This document shows, piece after piece, positions 6,938-14,308 of a DNA stretch of 28,503 nucleotides (position 1 is the first letter of the stretch; every line of letters begins with the position of its first letter). The notes beneath the pieces are model-generated. The model was given only the letters and a program-made list of their open reading frames with translations, made no database searches and was not told the origin of the DNA. Source of the stretch: CAZESS01 sp964414415 (GTDB taxonomy: Archaea > Thermoplasmatota > E2 > UBA202 > DSCA01); assembly GCA_964414415.1 (NCBI GenBank), contig CAYPWJ010000018.1, positions 1-28,503 of the forward strand, given 5' to 3'. A program made the position numbers and the translations under genes.

Positions 6938-7267
6938 ATGAATGACTCGGGAATAAAAAAAGATGTAGTGATGGACCTCTCCGACCTCGCCGTCGTTCAG
7001 AAGGGCGCCGTGGTGAGCCGGACCGTGCTCGACCGCGAGACGGGATCGGTAACGCTGTTTGCCTTTGACGAGGGGCAGGGATTGAGCGAGCATACTGCTC
7101 CATACGACGCATTGGTATACGTCCTCGAGGGGGCACTCGACATCCGGATTGCCGGCGAAACAGCCAAAGTCGACGAAGGACAGGCGCTCATCATGCCGGC
7201 CGGCGAGCCGCACGCGCTCACCGCCATGGAGCAGTGCAGGATGCTCCTGGTCATGATTCGCTCCTGA
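6938..7267 (+). CDS. small single-domain cupin protein
   Basis: The 109-aa protein is a complete cupin_2-type barrel. Motif one is partly degenerate, with SEHTAPYDALVYVLEGALDIRIAG (residues about 48-71; H50 and perhaps E65 as metal ligands). Motif two is GQALIMPAGEPHALTA (about 81-96, H92). The usual HxH of motif one is reduced to a single His, so metal binding may be weak. It has its own promoter and ribosome binding site, stands alone on the plus strand and is convergent with purP, 14 nt away. Cupins of this size often bind small ligands or act as sugar or acid isomerases; no specific function can be given. Confidence 0.8.
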   Translation: MNDSGIKKDVVMDLSDLAVVQKGAVVSRTVLDRETGSVTLFAFDEGQGLSEHTAPYDALVYVLEGALDIRIAGETAKVDEGQALIMPAGEPHALTAMEQCRMLLVMIRS

Positions 7268-7281
7268 TGGACGGCGCGGCG

Positions 7282-8340
7282 CTACGTGATGATGTCGTCG
7301 AGGCGGTCCTGCTTTGCCGCCATCTTGACCTCCTGGGCGATGCGCTGCCCCGTCGAGAGGCCGGGCTGGACGAGGTTGGCGTAGGGTGACCCGTCGATGT
7401 AGATGTTGGTGCCGGCGACGATGCGGGCGGATATCTCGAAGACCTTGAAGTCGAGGTCCTCGGTGACGACGGTCTCGAGGCAGAACGGCCCGATGAGCCC
7501 GCCGAAGAGCTCGTAGCTCTGCTCGATGACTTTTTCCCCCATCTCGAAGACTTTTTTGAGGAGCGACTCCCGGAGCACGATGGGAATGTTGCCAGTCACG
7601 ACAAACGTCGGCTTGATACCCATCTCCTCCAGCTCGTTGATGGAGCCCAGGCGGTGCGCCTCGTCGATGTTGGTCTCGTCCCGTCGGTCGACGCCGAGCA
7701 CCTGCAGCGAGCCGTCGCGGACGCGGTATCCCTCGGTCGTCAGCGGCGAGTAAAAGTAATGGATGTAGTAGCGGGTGCCGACCAGAAACTCCTGCATGAT
7801 GTAGGGCTTGTCCTCGTCGATTTTTCGCTTGAAGTCCTGGTAGTCCTTGGCGATGAAGAAGCCCTTGCCGCCCTTGGCGCCGTGGTATTTGACGATGACG
7901 GGCTTCTCGATGTCATGTGGGTCATCGATGACCCGGGGCATGGCCAGGCCGGCGCCCGTCAGCCATTCGCGCTCCTTCTCACGGTCGGACTCCCATTCCA
8001 GGACATCCCGGTTGCCGTAGGTGGGCACGTCGAGCTGCTTGAAGTTGTCGGCGCCCATGTATTCGACGAACGAGCCCGAGGGCACCACGACGGCGTTTTT
8101 GCGCCGTAGCGCCTCGGCGTGCGCATTTACGTTTGTCCAGTCGTCGACGGTGAAAAACTCGTCGGGTTTGCCGCGTGGAAACGCGTCATAGAAGCGCGGT
8201 GGCTCCCGGATGGCGATGCCGATGCTGCCAAGTCCCTCCTTGCGTGCGCCGTCAAAAATCTGCATCGACGAATGCGAGCAGACGGTCGTGACAGAGATAT
8301 CGCCCGTCTCGTATCCGTCAAGAATTTGGTCTATCCCCAT
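7282..8340 (-). CDS. purP: 5-formaminoimidazole-4-carboxamide ribotide synthetase
   Basis: PurP makes FAICAR from AICAR, formate and ATP, the archaeal replacement for the folate-dependent step of purine synthesis. The 352-aa product has the N-terminal TTVCSHSSMQIFDGARKEGL segment, which contributes to substrate binding, then an ATP-grasp core with PVIVKYHGAKGGKGFF, IMQEFLVGTRYYIHYFYS, LGVDRRDETNIDEAHRL and a C-terminal EISARIVAGTNIYIDGSPYA. Length matches the family (about 360). ATG 8340 is chosen because a minus-strand TATA element at 8361-8370 is 26 nt upstream and because the protein then begins MGIDQIL like its relatives; an upstream ATG at 8358 would overlap the promoter spacing. Confidence 0.93.
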   Translation of the reverse strand: MGIDQILDGYETGDISVTTVCSHSSMQIFDGARKEGLGSIGIAIREPPRFYDAFPRGKPDEFFTVDDWTNVNAHAEALRRKNAVVVPSGSFVEYMGADNFKQLDVPTYGNRDVLEWESDREKEREWLTGAGLAMPRVIDDPHDIEKPVIVKYHGAKGGKGFFIAKDYQDFKRKIDEDKPYIMQEFLVGTRYYIHYFYSPLTTEGYRVRDGSLQVLGVDRRDETNIDEAHRLGSINELEEMGIKPTFVVTGNIPIVLRESLLKKVFEMGEKVIEQSYELFGGLIGPFCLETVVTEDLDFKVFEISARIVAGTNIYIDGSPYANLVQPGLSTGQRIAQEVKMAAKQDRLDDIIT

Positions 8341-8360
8341 TAATAGCGATATGGGCAACT

Positions 8361-8370
8361 CTTTTAAACA
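8361..8370 (-). promoter_or_regulatory. TATA-like element for purP
   Basis: On the minus strand it reads TGTTTAAAAG, centred 26 nt from ATG 8340; a leaderless transcript is predicted. Confidence 0.5.
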
Positions 8371-8401
8371 TTTTGGTCCGACGGCGTCGGTTAGAAGAAA
8401 A

Positions 8402-8410
8402 CTTAAAAAA
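8402..8410 (+). promoter_or_regulatory. TATA-like element for the PRC-barrel operon
   Basis: CTTAAAAAA is centred about 33 nt before ATG 8439, giving a leader of a few nucleotides. GGGTGG at 8429-8434 could be a weak ribosome binding site. Confidence 0.4.
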
Positions 8411-8438
8411 GCAGCAGTACATTCATTAGGGTGGAACT

Positions 8439-8678
8439 ATGAAGGTCATGGAGAACGATTTGAGGGGAAAGAGAGTCATGAGCGACGAAGGCATGTACCT
8501 GGGGACGCTGCGGAACATCACCGTCGACACGCACAACGGTGACCTGGAGAACCTGCTGGTTGAGGCGTCCGACAAGATCGATCCCCGGCTGTATCATCAG
8601 GACGAGCGCGGCTACTTGCTGTTCCCCTTTTCATCGGTCAAGTCGGTGCGGGACGTCATCGTCATCGGCGAAGAATAA
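8439..8678 (+). CDS. PRC-barrel domain protein
   Basis: The 79-aa protein is almost entirely one PRC-barrel: LRGKRVMSDEGMYLGTLRNI, then DNA-encoded strands DTHNGDLENLLVEA and a final LLFPFSSVKSVRDVIVIGEE. Such short archaeal PRC-barrel proteins are widespread, are thought to act in RNA processing or as assembly adaptors, and have been linked to cell division in some archaea (CdpB-like proteins). The gene is directly followed by the acyl-CoA synthetase gene with no gap, so the two share one mRNA. The family match is firm and the role is open. Confidence 0.85.
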   Translation: MKVMENDLRGKRVMSDEGMYLGTLRNITVDTHNGDLENLLVEASDKIDPRLYHQDERGYLLFPFSSVKSVRDVIVIGEE

Positions 8679-10001
8679 ATGGACTCGTTTTTTTCCCCGG
8701 ACGGGGTCGCAGTGGTGGGAGCATCCGCCAGCCCCAAAAAAATCGGTCACGAGATTTTTAAGAACGTGCTCGCCTCGGCGCCACGCGCGTATCCAGTCAA
8801 TCCGTCCGCCAGCGAGGTGCTCGGGCAGCGCTGCTACCCCAGCGTGACGGACATCCCCGGCGAGGTAGACCTGGCCGTCGTCGCGGTGCCCCCGCTGCTG
8901 GTCCCTGATATCGTCGACGACTGCGGCGAAAAAAACGTGCCGGCCGTGGTCGTCATCTCAGGCGGCTTCAGGGAAGTCGGCAACGAGGGGCTCGAGCAGG
9001 AGATGGTTGACAGGGCACGACGGCATGGCATCCGCATCGTCGGCCCCAACTGCATCGGCGTCTTCAACGGTGCCACCGGCTTCAACACGTTTTTCCAGCG
9101 GGACATGGAGCTGCCCGGGCAGGGGCCCGTGGCGGTGCTGACGCAGTCCGGCACCGTCGGCATCGGGCTGCTGGAGACATGCAGCGACATCGGCATCTCC
9201 CGTTTTGTCTCCTACGGCAACGCAGCCGACGTCGACGAGCGCGACCTCCTCGCATACCTCGCAAACGACAGCGCGACGGATGTCATCGCCATGTATGTGG
9301 AGGGCGTCGAGGACGGCCGGGCGCTGTTCAAGGAGCTGCCATCCAAGCCGGTTGTCATGCTGAAGGCCGGCCGGACCACATCAGGCAAAAACGCTGCCGC
9401 GTCACACACCGGGGCGATGGCCACCAGCTACGCCCTCTTTGAGGGAGCAGCGCGGCAGCACGGCGCCATCGTCGCCGAAAGCTTCGAGGGGCTTCACGAC
9501 CTCGCCAGTCTGCTGGCGCTGCAGCCGCTGCCTGAGGGCGGCAACGTCGCCATGGTAACAAACGGTGCGGGGCCATGCGTCCTGGCCGCCGACGCCATCC
9601 ACGAGGCGCGGCACCTTGAGCTTGCCGATGTCGATGCATCACGCCTTGAAGGGCTGCCGTCCTTTGTCATCAGGGGCAATCCCGTCGACCTGACGGGGAA
9701 CGCCACCGCCGGGCATTTCCTGGAGGGCATCGAAGCGTTGCTGGATGTCGAGGCCGTTGACGTGGTCATGCCGTTCTTCGTGTTCAAGGACGTGCCGCTG
9801 CTCGACACGCTGGACGAGCTCTACGAGGGGCTCGCGTCGCTCGACGCAGGAAAGCCCGTCGTGACGGTGGCGCTCGGCTCTCGCTTTGTCGCTGAGCAGC
9901 AGCGTCGGATGCTGCAGCTCGGCATTCCGCTTTTGACTGAGCCATCACGGGCTATAGGAGCGCTAGACAAGCTGGCGTGGTACGCCGGGTGGCGGCGATG
10001 A
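8679..10001 (+). CDS. ADP-forming acyl-CoA synthetase, alpha-type subunit
   Basis: The 440-aa protein has a CoA-binding Rossmann domain (VAVVGASASPKKIGHEIFKN, residues 10-30), VVISGGFREVG, VGPNCIGVFN, and a succinyl-CoA ligase-like domain with QSGTVGIGLLE and AASHTGAMATSY. H243 in that last motif should be the phosphorylated histidine. Enzymes of this group convert acyl-CoA, ADP and phosphate to acid, CoA and ATP, gaining ATP in peptide and sugar fermentation. The size matches a separate alpha subunit (about 460); the ATP-grasp beta subunit is not fused and is not in this window. It starts right after the PRC-barrel stop, and its stop overlaps the ABCE1 start. The acyl substrate cannot be told. 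Confidence 0.85.
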   Translation: MDSFFSPDGVAVVGASASPKKIGHEIFKNVLASAPRAYPVNPSASEVLGQRCYPSVTDIPGEVDLAVVAVPPLLVPDIVDDCGEKNVPAVVVISGGFREVGNEGLEQEMVDRARRHGIRIVGPNCIGVFNGATGFNTFFQRDMELPGQGPVAVLTQSGTVGIGLLETCSDIGISRFVSYGNAADVDERDLLAYLANDSATDVIAMYVEGVEDGRALFKELPSKPVVMLKAGRTTSGKNAAASHTGAMATSYALFEGAARQHGAIVAESFEGLHDLASLLALQPLPEGGNVAMVTNGAGPCVLAADAIHEARHLELADVDASRLEGLPSFVIRGNPVDLTGNATAGHFLEGIEALLDVEAVDVVMPFFVFKDVPLLDTLDELYEGLASLDAGKPVVTVALGSRFVAEQQRRMLQLGIPLLTEPSRAIGALDKLAWYAGWRR

Positions 10002-11731
10002 GGGTAGCGGTGCTCGACAGGGATGCCTGTTATCCGCAGCGGTGCTCTCAGGAGTGCATTCATTTCTGTCCGCGGGTGCGGAGCGGCGATGAGACCATCG
10101 TGATGGACGAGGAGACCGGCAAGCCCGTGATATCGGAGGAGCTCTGCGTCGGCTGCGGCATCTGTGTGCACAAGTGTCCCTTTGACGCCATCTCCATCGT
10201 GAACCTGGCCGACGAGCTCGAGGAGGACATGGTCCACCGGTTCGGCGAGAACGCGTTTCGCCTGTTTCGGCTTCCGGTGCCCAAGGAGGGAAAAGTGGTC
10301 GGCATCCTCGGGCAGAACGGCATCGGGAAGACCACGGCTATCAACATCCTGTCGGGCAAGCTGACCCCCAACCTGGGGGACTGGGATGCATCATCGCAGA
10401 GGGAGGCAGTTGTCGACCGCTACGCGGGTACCGAGATGCATGAGTACCTGGAGCGACTTTACGACGGCGAGCTTGACGTGGCATTCAAGTCCCAGTACGT
10501 TGACACCTTTGCATCTGAGGACAGCACTGTCGGCGACTTCATCGACGTGGCGGCGGCGGAACGCTTCGACCTCGACCGGGTCATGGATCGGGGCTTGGAC
10601 GAGGTGTCGGGCGGCGACCTGCAGAAGCTGGCTATCGCCGCGACGATGTCGCAGGACGCCGACGTCTATTTCTTCGATGAGCCGTCGTCGTATCTCGACA
10701 TCCATCACCGCGTCATGGTGGCCCGGGAGATACGGCGGCTGGCCGACAGCGGCAGCATGGTCATGGTGGTGGAGCACGACCTCGCCGTTCTGGATTTCCT
10801 GGCTGACGTGGTGCATCTTCTCTACGGCAAGAAGGGCGTCTACGGCATCGTGACGCAGCCAAAGTCCGTCCGCCACGGCATCAACATGTACCTATCGGGC
10901 TACCTGCAGGAGGAAAACATCCGCTTCGACGAGGAGATAGAGTTCGAGGTACATCCACCGCTGCAGCTTGAGGGACGCGAACCGCTGGTAACGTTTGAGC
11001 CGCTCGTGAAACGCTATGAGAACTTTACGCTTGAAACGGAGCAGGGGGAGATACACGCCGGCGAGGTGGTCGGCATCGTCGGCCCAAATGCCATCGGCAA
11101 GACAACGTTCGTCAAGATGTTGGCCGGCGTGCTTGAGCCCAGCGCCGGGAGCATCGACACGGCGGTGACGGTGAGCTACAAGCCCCAGTATGTCCGGCCG
11201 GTGAAGGGCACCGTGCAGCAGATTTTTCTGACGAGCGACGGCCTCGGCCCCCACTACGAGCAGGAAATCATTCGGCCGCTGGGTGTCGACCGCCTGTACG
11301 ACAAACAGGTGACGGACCTCTCAGGCGGCGAGCTGCAGACGGTGGCCATCGCACTCTGCCTCGCCCGGCACGCCGACATCTACCTTGTCGACGAGCCGTC
11401 GGCGTATCTCGACGCCAGCCAGCGGATGCACGTCGCCAAGGTCATCAACCGCGTGATGGAGGACGAGGACAAAGCAGCCATGGTGGTCGACCACGACGTC
11501 TACTTCATCGACCTGGTCAGCCAGTCGCTGATGGTCTTCACCGGCGAGGCGGAGGTCCACGGTCACGGCCAAGGCCCCTTCGGTCTCCGGGAGGGCATGA
11601 ACCGCTTCCTCCGGGAGCTGGACATCACGTTCCGGCGGGACGAGGAGAGCAACCGACCGCGGGTCAACAAGCCCGACAGCCGGCTGGACCGCAAGCAGCG
11701 GCGCATGGGCGAATACTACTACGAGCCATGA
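9998..11731 (+). CDS. ribosome recycling ATPase ABCE1 / RNase L inhibitor homologue
   Basis: ABCE1 splits ribosomes after termination. The 577-aa product has two N-terminal 4Fe-4S clusters (C11, C16, C20, C24 and C50, C53, C56, C60 in CVGCGICVHKCP), then two ABC ATPase domains. Domain one has GQNGIGKT at about 105-112, SGGDLQ, and VYFFDEPSSYLD. Domain two has GPNAIGKT, LSGGELQ and IYLVDEPSAYLD. All catalytic motifs are intact and the length is normal. ATG 9998 is chosen over an upstream GTG because it gives the conserved MRVAVLDRDACYP start and overlaps the previous stop (ATGA). It heads a row of translation-related genes. Confidence 0.96.
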   Translation: MRVAVLDRDACYPQRCSQECIHFCPRVRSGDETIVMDEETGKPVISEELCVGCGICVHKCPFDAISIVNLADELEEDMVHRFGENAFRLFRLPVPKEGKVVGILGQNGIGKTTAINILSGKLTPNLGDWDASSQREAVVDRYAGTEMHEYLERLYDGELDVAFKSQYVDTFASEDSTVGDFIDVAAAERFDLDRVMDRGLDEVSGGDLQKLAIAATMSQDADVYFFDEPSSYLDIHHRVMVAREIRRLADSGSMVMVVEHDLAVLDFLADVVHLLYGKKGVYGIVTQPKSVRHGINMYLSGYLQEENIRFDEEIEFEVHPPLQLEGREPLVTFEPLVKRYENFTLETEQGEIHAGEVVGIVGPNAIGKTTFVKMLAGVLEPSAGSIDTAVTVSYKPQYVRPVKGTVQQIFLTSDGLGPHYEQEIIRPLGVDRLYDKQVTDLSGGELQTVAIALCLARHADIYLVDEPSAYLDASQRMHVAKVINRVMEDEDKAAMVVDHDVYFIDLVSQSLMVFTGEAEVHGHGQGPFGLREGMNRFLRELDITFRRDEESNRPRVNKPDSRLDRKQRRMGEYYYEP

Positions 11732-11754
11732 CGCCGCCATCGACATCCCGATAG

Positions 11755-11763
11755 ATTCTTATT
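11755..11763 (+). promoter_or_regulatory. TATA-like element for the MBF1 gene
   Basis: ATTCTTATT is centred 26-27 nt before ATG 11786, consistent with a leaderless start. It is a weak match. Confidence 0.35.
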
Positions 11764-11785
11764 GCCGGCTCGTATTGAAGCACGT

Positions 11786-12259
11786 ATGCGATGTGAACTC
11801 TGCGGAAAAGAGACACAGCATCCAAAGCGGGTGACGATCGAGGGAAGCGAGATGCAGGTCTGCGAGGCCTGCGCCGGCTACGGGACACCGGTGGAGGAAA
11901 AAAAACAGGCGTCGCCCACAGCCGCGGCACAGCCAAAGACCCGGCGGGTGGAGCCCTACTCGGGCAAGGATCCCTTCGCCGACATGGACACCGACCTCGT
12001 CGACGGCTGGGGCAACCAGATCATGCAGGCCCGGCAGCGGCAGGACATGAGCCGTGAGCGGCTCGGCTCCCTTATAGAGGAAAAAACCACCACCGTGGCA
12101 AAGATAGAAAACGAGGAGTTGCGCCCGTCAGACGAGACAGCGAAGCGCATCGAACGGGCGCTCGGCATCTCGCTGTTCGAGCAGGTAAAGAAGGGTGTCA
12201 CTCAGAAGAAAGAGGTGCGCGGACTCACCATCGGCGATCTGCTGAAGCACGATGAATGA
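11786..12259 (+). CDS. multiprotein bridging factor 1 homologue (zinc ribbon plus HTH)
   Basis: The 157-aa protein starts with a zinc ribbon (MRCELCGKETQHPKRV, then VCEACAGYG: two CxxC pairs), a low-complexity linker, and a Cro-type helix-turn-helix with IMQARQRQDMSRERLGSLI, TTVAKIENEELRPSDETAKRIERALGISLFE. This is the archaeal MBF1 layout; MBF1 proteins bind the ribosome or general transcription factors, and archaeal ones have been tied to translation. ATG 11786 is preferred over TTG 11762 because the zinc ribbon then starts at the N-terminus as in relatives and the TATA-like element fits. It overlaps the next gene by 8 nt. Confidence 0.9.
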   Translation: MRCELCGKETQHPKRVTIEGSEMQVCEACAGYGTPVEEKKQASPTAAAQPKTRRVEPYSGKDPFADMDTDLVDGWGNQIMQARQRQDMSRERLGSLIEEKTTTVAKIENEELRPSDETAKRIERALGISLFEQVKKGVTQKKEVRGLTIGDLLKHDE

Positions 12260-12830
12260 CGTCAAGGCGGCGGCATCCGCCATCCGGCAGGGCAAGCTCG
12301 TCGTCTACCCCACCGACACGCTGTACGGCCTCGGAGCAGACGTCTTCAACGAGGAAGCCGTCGAGCACGTCTACCAGGTGAAGCACCGCCCGGGGGATAT
12401 GCCGCTGCCGGTCGCCGTCGGCAGCATCGAGGACATCGAGACGGTAGCCCATCTAAACGAGACGGCGCGGGCGCTTGCCGCAGCGCTGCTTCCCGGGGCG
12501 CTCACCGTGGTACTTCCCAAGCGTCTGGAGGTACCAGAGCAGGTCGCGGGGGACACCATCGCCGTCCGGGTGCCCGACCACGAGATGGCGCTGCAGCTCT
12601 GTCGCCGGGCGGGAGCTATCACGACGACGAGCGCCAACCTGCATGGCAGCGCAACGCCGGCGACGATCGGCGAAGCACGCAAGCAGCTCAGCACCGCTGT
12701 CGACCTGTATCTCGACGGCGGCCGGCTCCCGGGTGTGCCGTCGACCGTGGTGGACGCGACCGGCAGAGACATCAGCATCATCCGGGAAGGAGCAATCAAG
12801 GAGGAACAGGTGTATGACATCACACGTTGA
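12252..12830 (+). CDS. threonylcarbamoyl-AMP synthase (Sua5/YrdC/TsaC family)
   Basis: This enzyme makes threonylcarbamoyl-AMP from threonine, bicarbonate and ATP, the first step of the t6A tRNA modification at position 37. The 192-aa product is a single YrdC domain: VVYPTDTLYGLGADVFNEEA, VYQVKHRPGDMPLPVAVGS, PGALTVVLPKR, DTIAVRVPDH, ITTTSANLHGSATP and VPSTVVDATG at the end. It lacks the C-terminal Sua5 domain, so it is TsaC-sized. It overlaps MBF1 upstream and methionine aminopeptidase downstream, which places it in an operon for translation quality. Confidence 0.92.
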   Translation: MNDVKAAASAIRQGKLVVYPTDTLYGLGADVFNEEAVEHVYQVKHRPGDMPLPVAVGSIEDIETVAHLNETARALAAALLPGALTVVLPKRLEVPEQVAGDTIAVRVPDHEMALQLCRRAGAITTTSANLHGSATPATIGEARKQLSTAVDLYLDGGRLPGVPSTVVDATGRDISIIREGAIKEEQVYDITR

Positions 12831-13689
12831 GGAATACCGGAAAGCGGGGCGCCTGGTCGCGAGAGCGCTGCAGGCAGGCGCTGATCTGGTCCAGGAGGAC
12901 GTGACCTATCTCGCGGTGGCGGAACAGATGGAGGATGTAATCTCCAGCGAGGCGGAGATGGCGTTTCCAGCCAACGTCTCGGTGAACGAGGTAGCGGCGC
13001 ATTACACGCCGGAGCCAGACGACGAGCGTACATTCGCCGTCGGTGACGTGGTGAAGCTGGACGCCGGCGCGCACGTGGACGGCTACATCGGCGACGCTGC
13101 CGTGACCGTATCGGTCGGCGGCGGTCACGACGAACTCATCATGGCGGCCCGGAACGCGCTTGAGGCGGCAATCGAGCTGGTGCAGGCCGGAGTGACGGTC
13201 GCCGAGATTGGGCAGCACGTCGAGGAGACCATCACCTCGCGTGGTTTTCAGCCGGTTGAAAACCTCCAGGGGCATTCGCTCGAGCGGTACAATCTCCACG
13301 CTGGGCTATCCATTCCCAGCGTGGCGAACGACAACACTCGTGCGCTTCGCGCCGGGGAGGTCATCGCCATCGAGCCGTTCGCCACCGACGGCGCCGGTCA
13401 CGTGGTCAACGGAGACCCGGGCAACATCTACCACATGGTCGGCCGCGGGCGAGGGAAGACGGCCCGGGCGATGCACCGGTGCTTCGACGGGCTACCGTTC
13501 GCCAGCCGGTGGATGACGGACGTCGTGCCGCAGCGACGCATCAATCTCTCGCTGGCGTTTCTGCAGCGCCGCGGCGTCGTTCATCCCTACAACATGCTGG
13601 TGGAGGCCGACGGCGGCGTGGTGGCACAGGCTGAGCACACGGTGCTCGTGACGGAGGACAGCTGCGAGGTGCTGACCGCGGCGGGGTAA
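12814..13689 (+). CDS. map: type II methionine aminopeptidase
   Basis: It removes the initiator Met from new proteins. In the 291-aa product the two-metal site is complete: D83 (KLDAGAHVDGYIGDAAV), D94, H154 (LQGHSLERYNLHAG), E187 (AIEPFATDGAG) and E274 (AQAEHTVLV); H63 in AAHYTP is the catalytic His. The roughly 60-residue insertion after H154 marks the type II, archaeal/eukaryotic form, and the length is usual. ATG 12814 is chosen because AAGGAGG stands about 8 nt upstream and the protein then starts at the conserved first helix; in-frame codons further upstream belong to the wrong frame of tsaC, with which it overlaps by 17 nt. Confidence 0.95.
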   Translation: MTSHVEEYRKAGRLVARALQAGADLVQEDVTYLAVAEQMEDVISSEAEMAFPANVSVNEVAAHYTPEPDDERTFAVGDVVKLDAGAHVDGYIGDAAVTVSVGGGHDELIMAARNALEAAIELVQAGVTVAEIGQHVEETITSRGFQPVENLQGHSLERYNLHAGLSIPSVANDNTRALRAGEVIAIEPFATDGAGHVVNGDPGNIYHMVGRGRGKTARAMHRCFDGLPFASRWMTDVVPQRRINLSLAFLQRRGVVHPYNMLVEADGGVVAQAEHTVLVTEDSCEVLTAAG

Positions 13690-13720
13690 GCACAGCGGTA
13701 GGGGATAAAAAACGATAGAG

Positions 13721-13728
13721 ATATAAAC
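13721..13728 (+). promoter_or_regulatory. TATA-like element for the small membrane protein
   Basis: ATATAAAC is centred 25 nt before ATG 13749; a leaderless start is predicted. Confidence 0.5.
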
Positions 13729-13748
13729 ACTCCATTCTATTGGCTTCC

Positions 13749-13997
13749 ATGGCGCGACATGACAAGGTCATCCTGGAGCTTCTGCTGCTGCTCCTCGCGT
13801 TCATGGCCCTGTATATCTTCGCGCCGGACATCATCCCGCTGCTTGAGGCAGTGCAGGCAGACACGGCGGCGAAGCCCCTTGCGGCGTTTTTTCTTTTTCT
13901 GGAGCTCGTAGCCAGAATCTTCACCAACGTCGTCTCCATCATCCTGCTATACCTCATCGTCGGGGGCATCGTCATCCTCAATGGGCGGCGTGATTGA
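13749..13997 (+). CDS. small two-helix membrane protein, unknown function
   Basis: The 82-aa product has hydrophobic segments at about 7-25 (VILELLLLLLAFMALYIFA) and 42-74, split by a short polar loop, and ends with a basic GRRD tail, as expected for a hairpin with both ends in the cytoplasm. ATG 13749 fits a TATA element 25 nt upstream; a TTG at 13740 is less likely. It stands alone between the methionine aminopeptidase and elongation-factor-like genes. I do not recognise a family. Confidence 0.65.
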   Translation: MARHDKVILELLLLLLAFMALYIFAPDIIPLLEAVQADTAAKPLAAFFLFLELVARIFTNVVSIILLYLIVGGIVILNGRRD

Positions 13998-14017
13998 ACC
14001 ACAGCGGCTGCATCGGT

Positions 14018-14031
14018 GGCTATAAATAGCC
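14018..14031 (+). promoter_or_regulatory. palindromic TATA-like element for the elongation-factor-like gene
   Basis: GGCTAT-AA-ATAGCC is a dyad with 6-bp arms that contains the TATA element (TATAAATA, 14021-14028), 25 nt before ATG 14049. A leaderless transcript is predicted. Confidence 0.5.
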
Positions 14032-14048
14032 GGTGACGATAAACTATC

Positions 14049-14303
14049 ATGGAAGAAAAAGTTGGCGAGGTGGAGCACTACTTCACCGACATCAGCGTGG
14101 CAGCCATCAAGATAACCGACGGCACGCTGCAGGTCGGCGACACCATCCACGTTGTCGGCGCCACAACCGATTTTTCGCAGCCCGTCAACTCCATGGAGAT
14201 CGACCGTACGTCGGTTGACGAGGTATCGACCGGCGACGAGGTCGGTATCAAGACAGAGCAGCGCGTGAGAGAGGGTGATGCTGTCTACAAGGTCGTCGCG
14301 TAA
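14049..14303 (+). CDS. free-standing elongation factor domain-II-like protein
   Basis: The 84-aa product matches a stand-alone version of the EF-Tu domain II beta barrel: GEVEHYFTDISVAAIKITDGTL, VGDTIHVVGATTDFSQPVNS, MEIDRTSVDEVSTGDEVGIK and REGDAVYKVVA. There is no GTPase domain. Proteins of this type occur in many archaea and bacteria near other translation or metabolic genes and have no settled role. It has its own promoter and is convergent with the following secreted-protein gene, with only 5 nt between the stops. Confidence 0.85.
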   Translation: MEEKVGEVEHYFTDISVAAIKITDGTLQVGDTIHVVGATTDFSQPVNSMEIDRTSVDEVSTGDEVGIKTEQRVREGDAVYKVVA

Positions 14304-14308
14304 GCCTT

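Noticed and set aside
12475..12813. N-terminal extension of methionine aminopeptidase
   Set aside because: Ser/Arg/Pro-rich off-frame reading of tsaC. ATG 12814 has a strong ribosome binding site and the conserved start.
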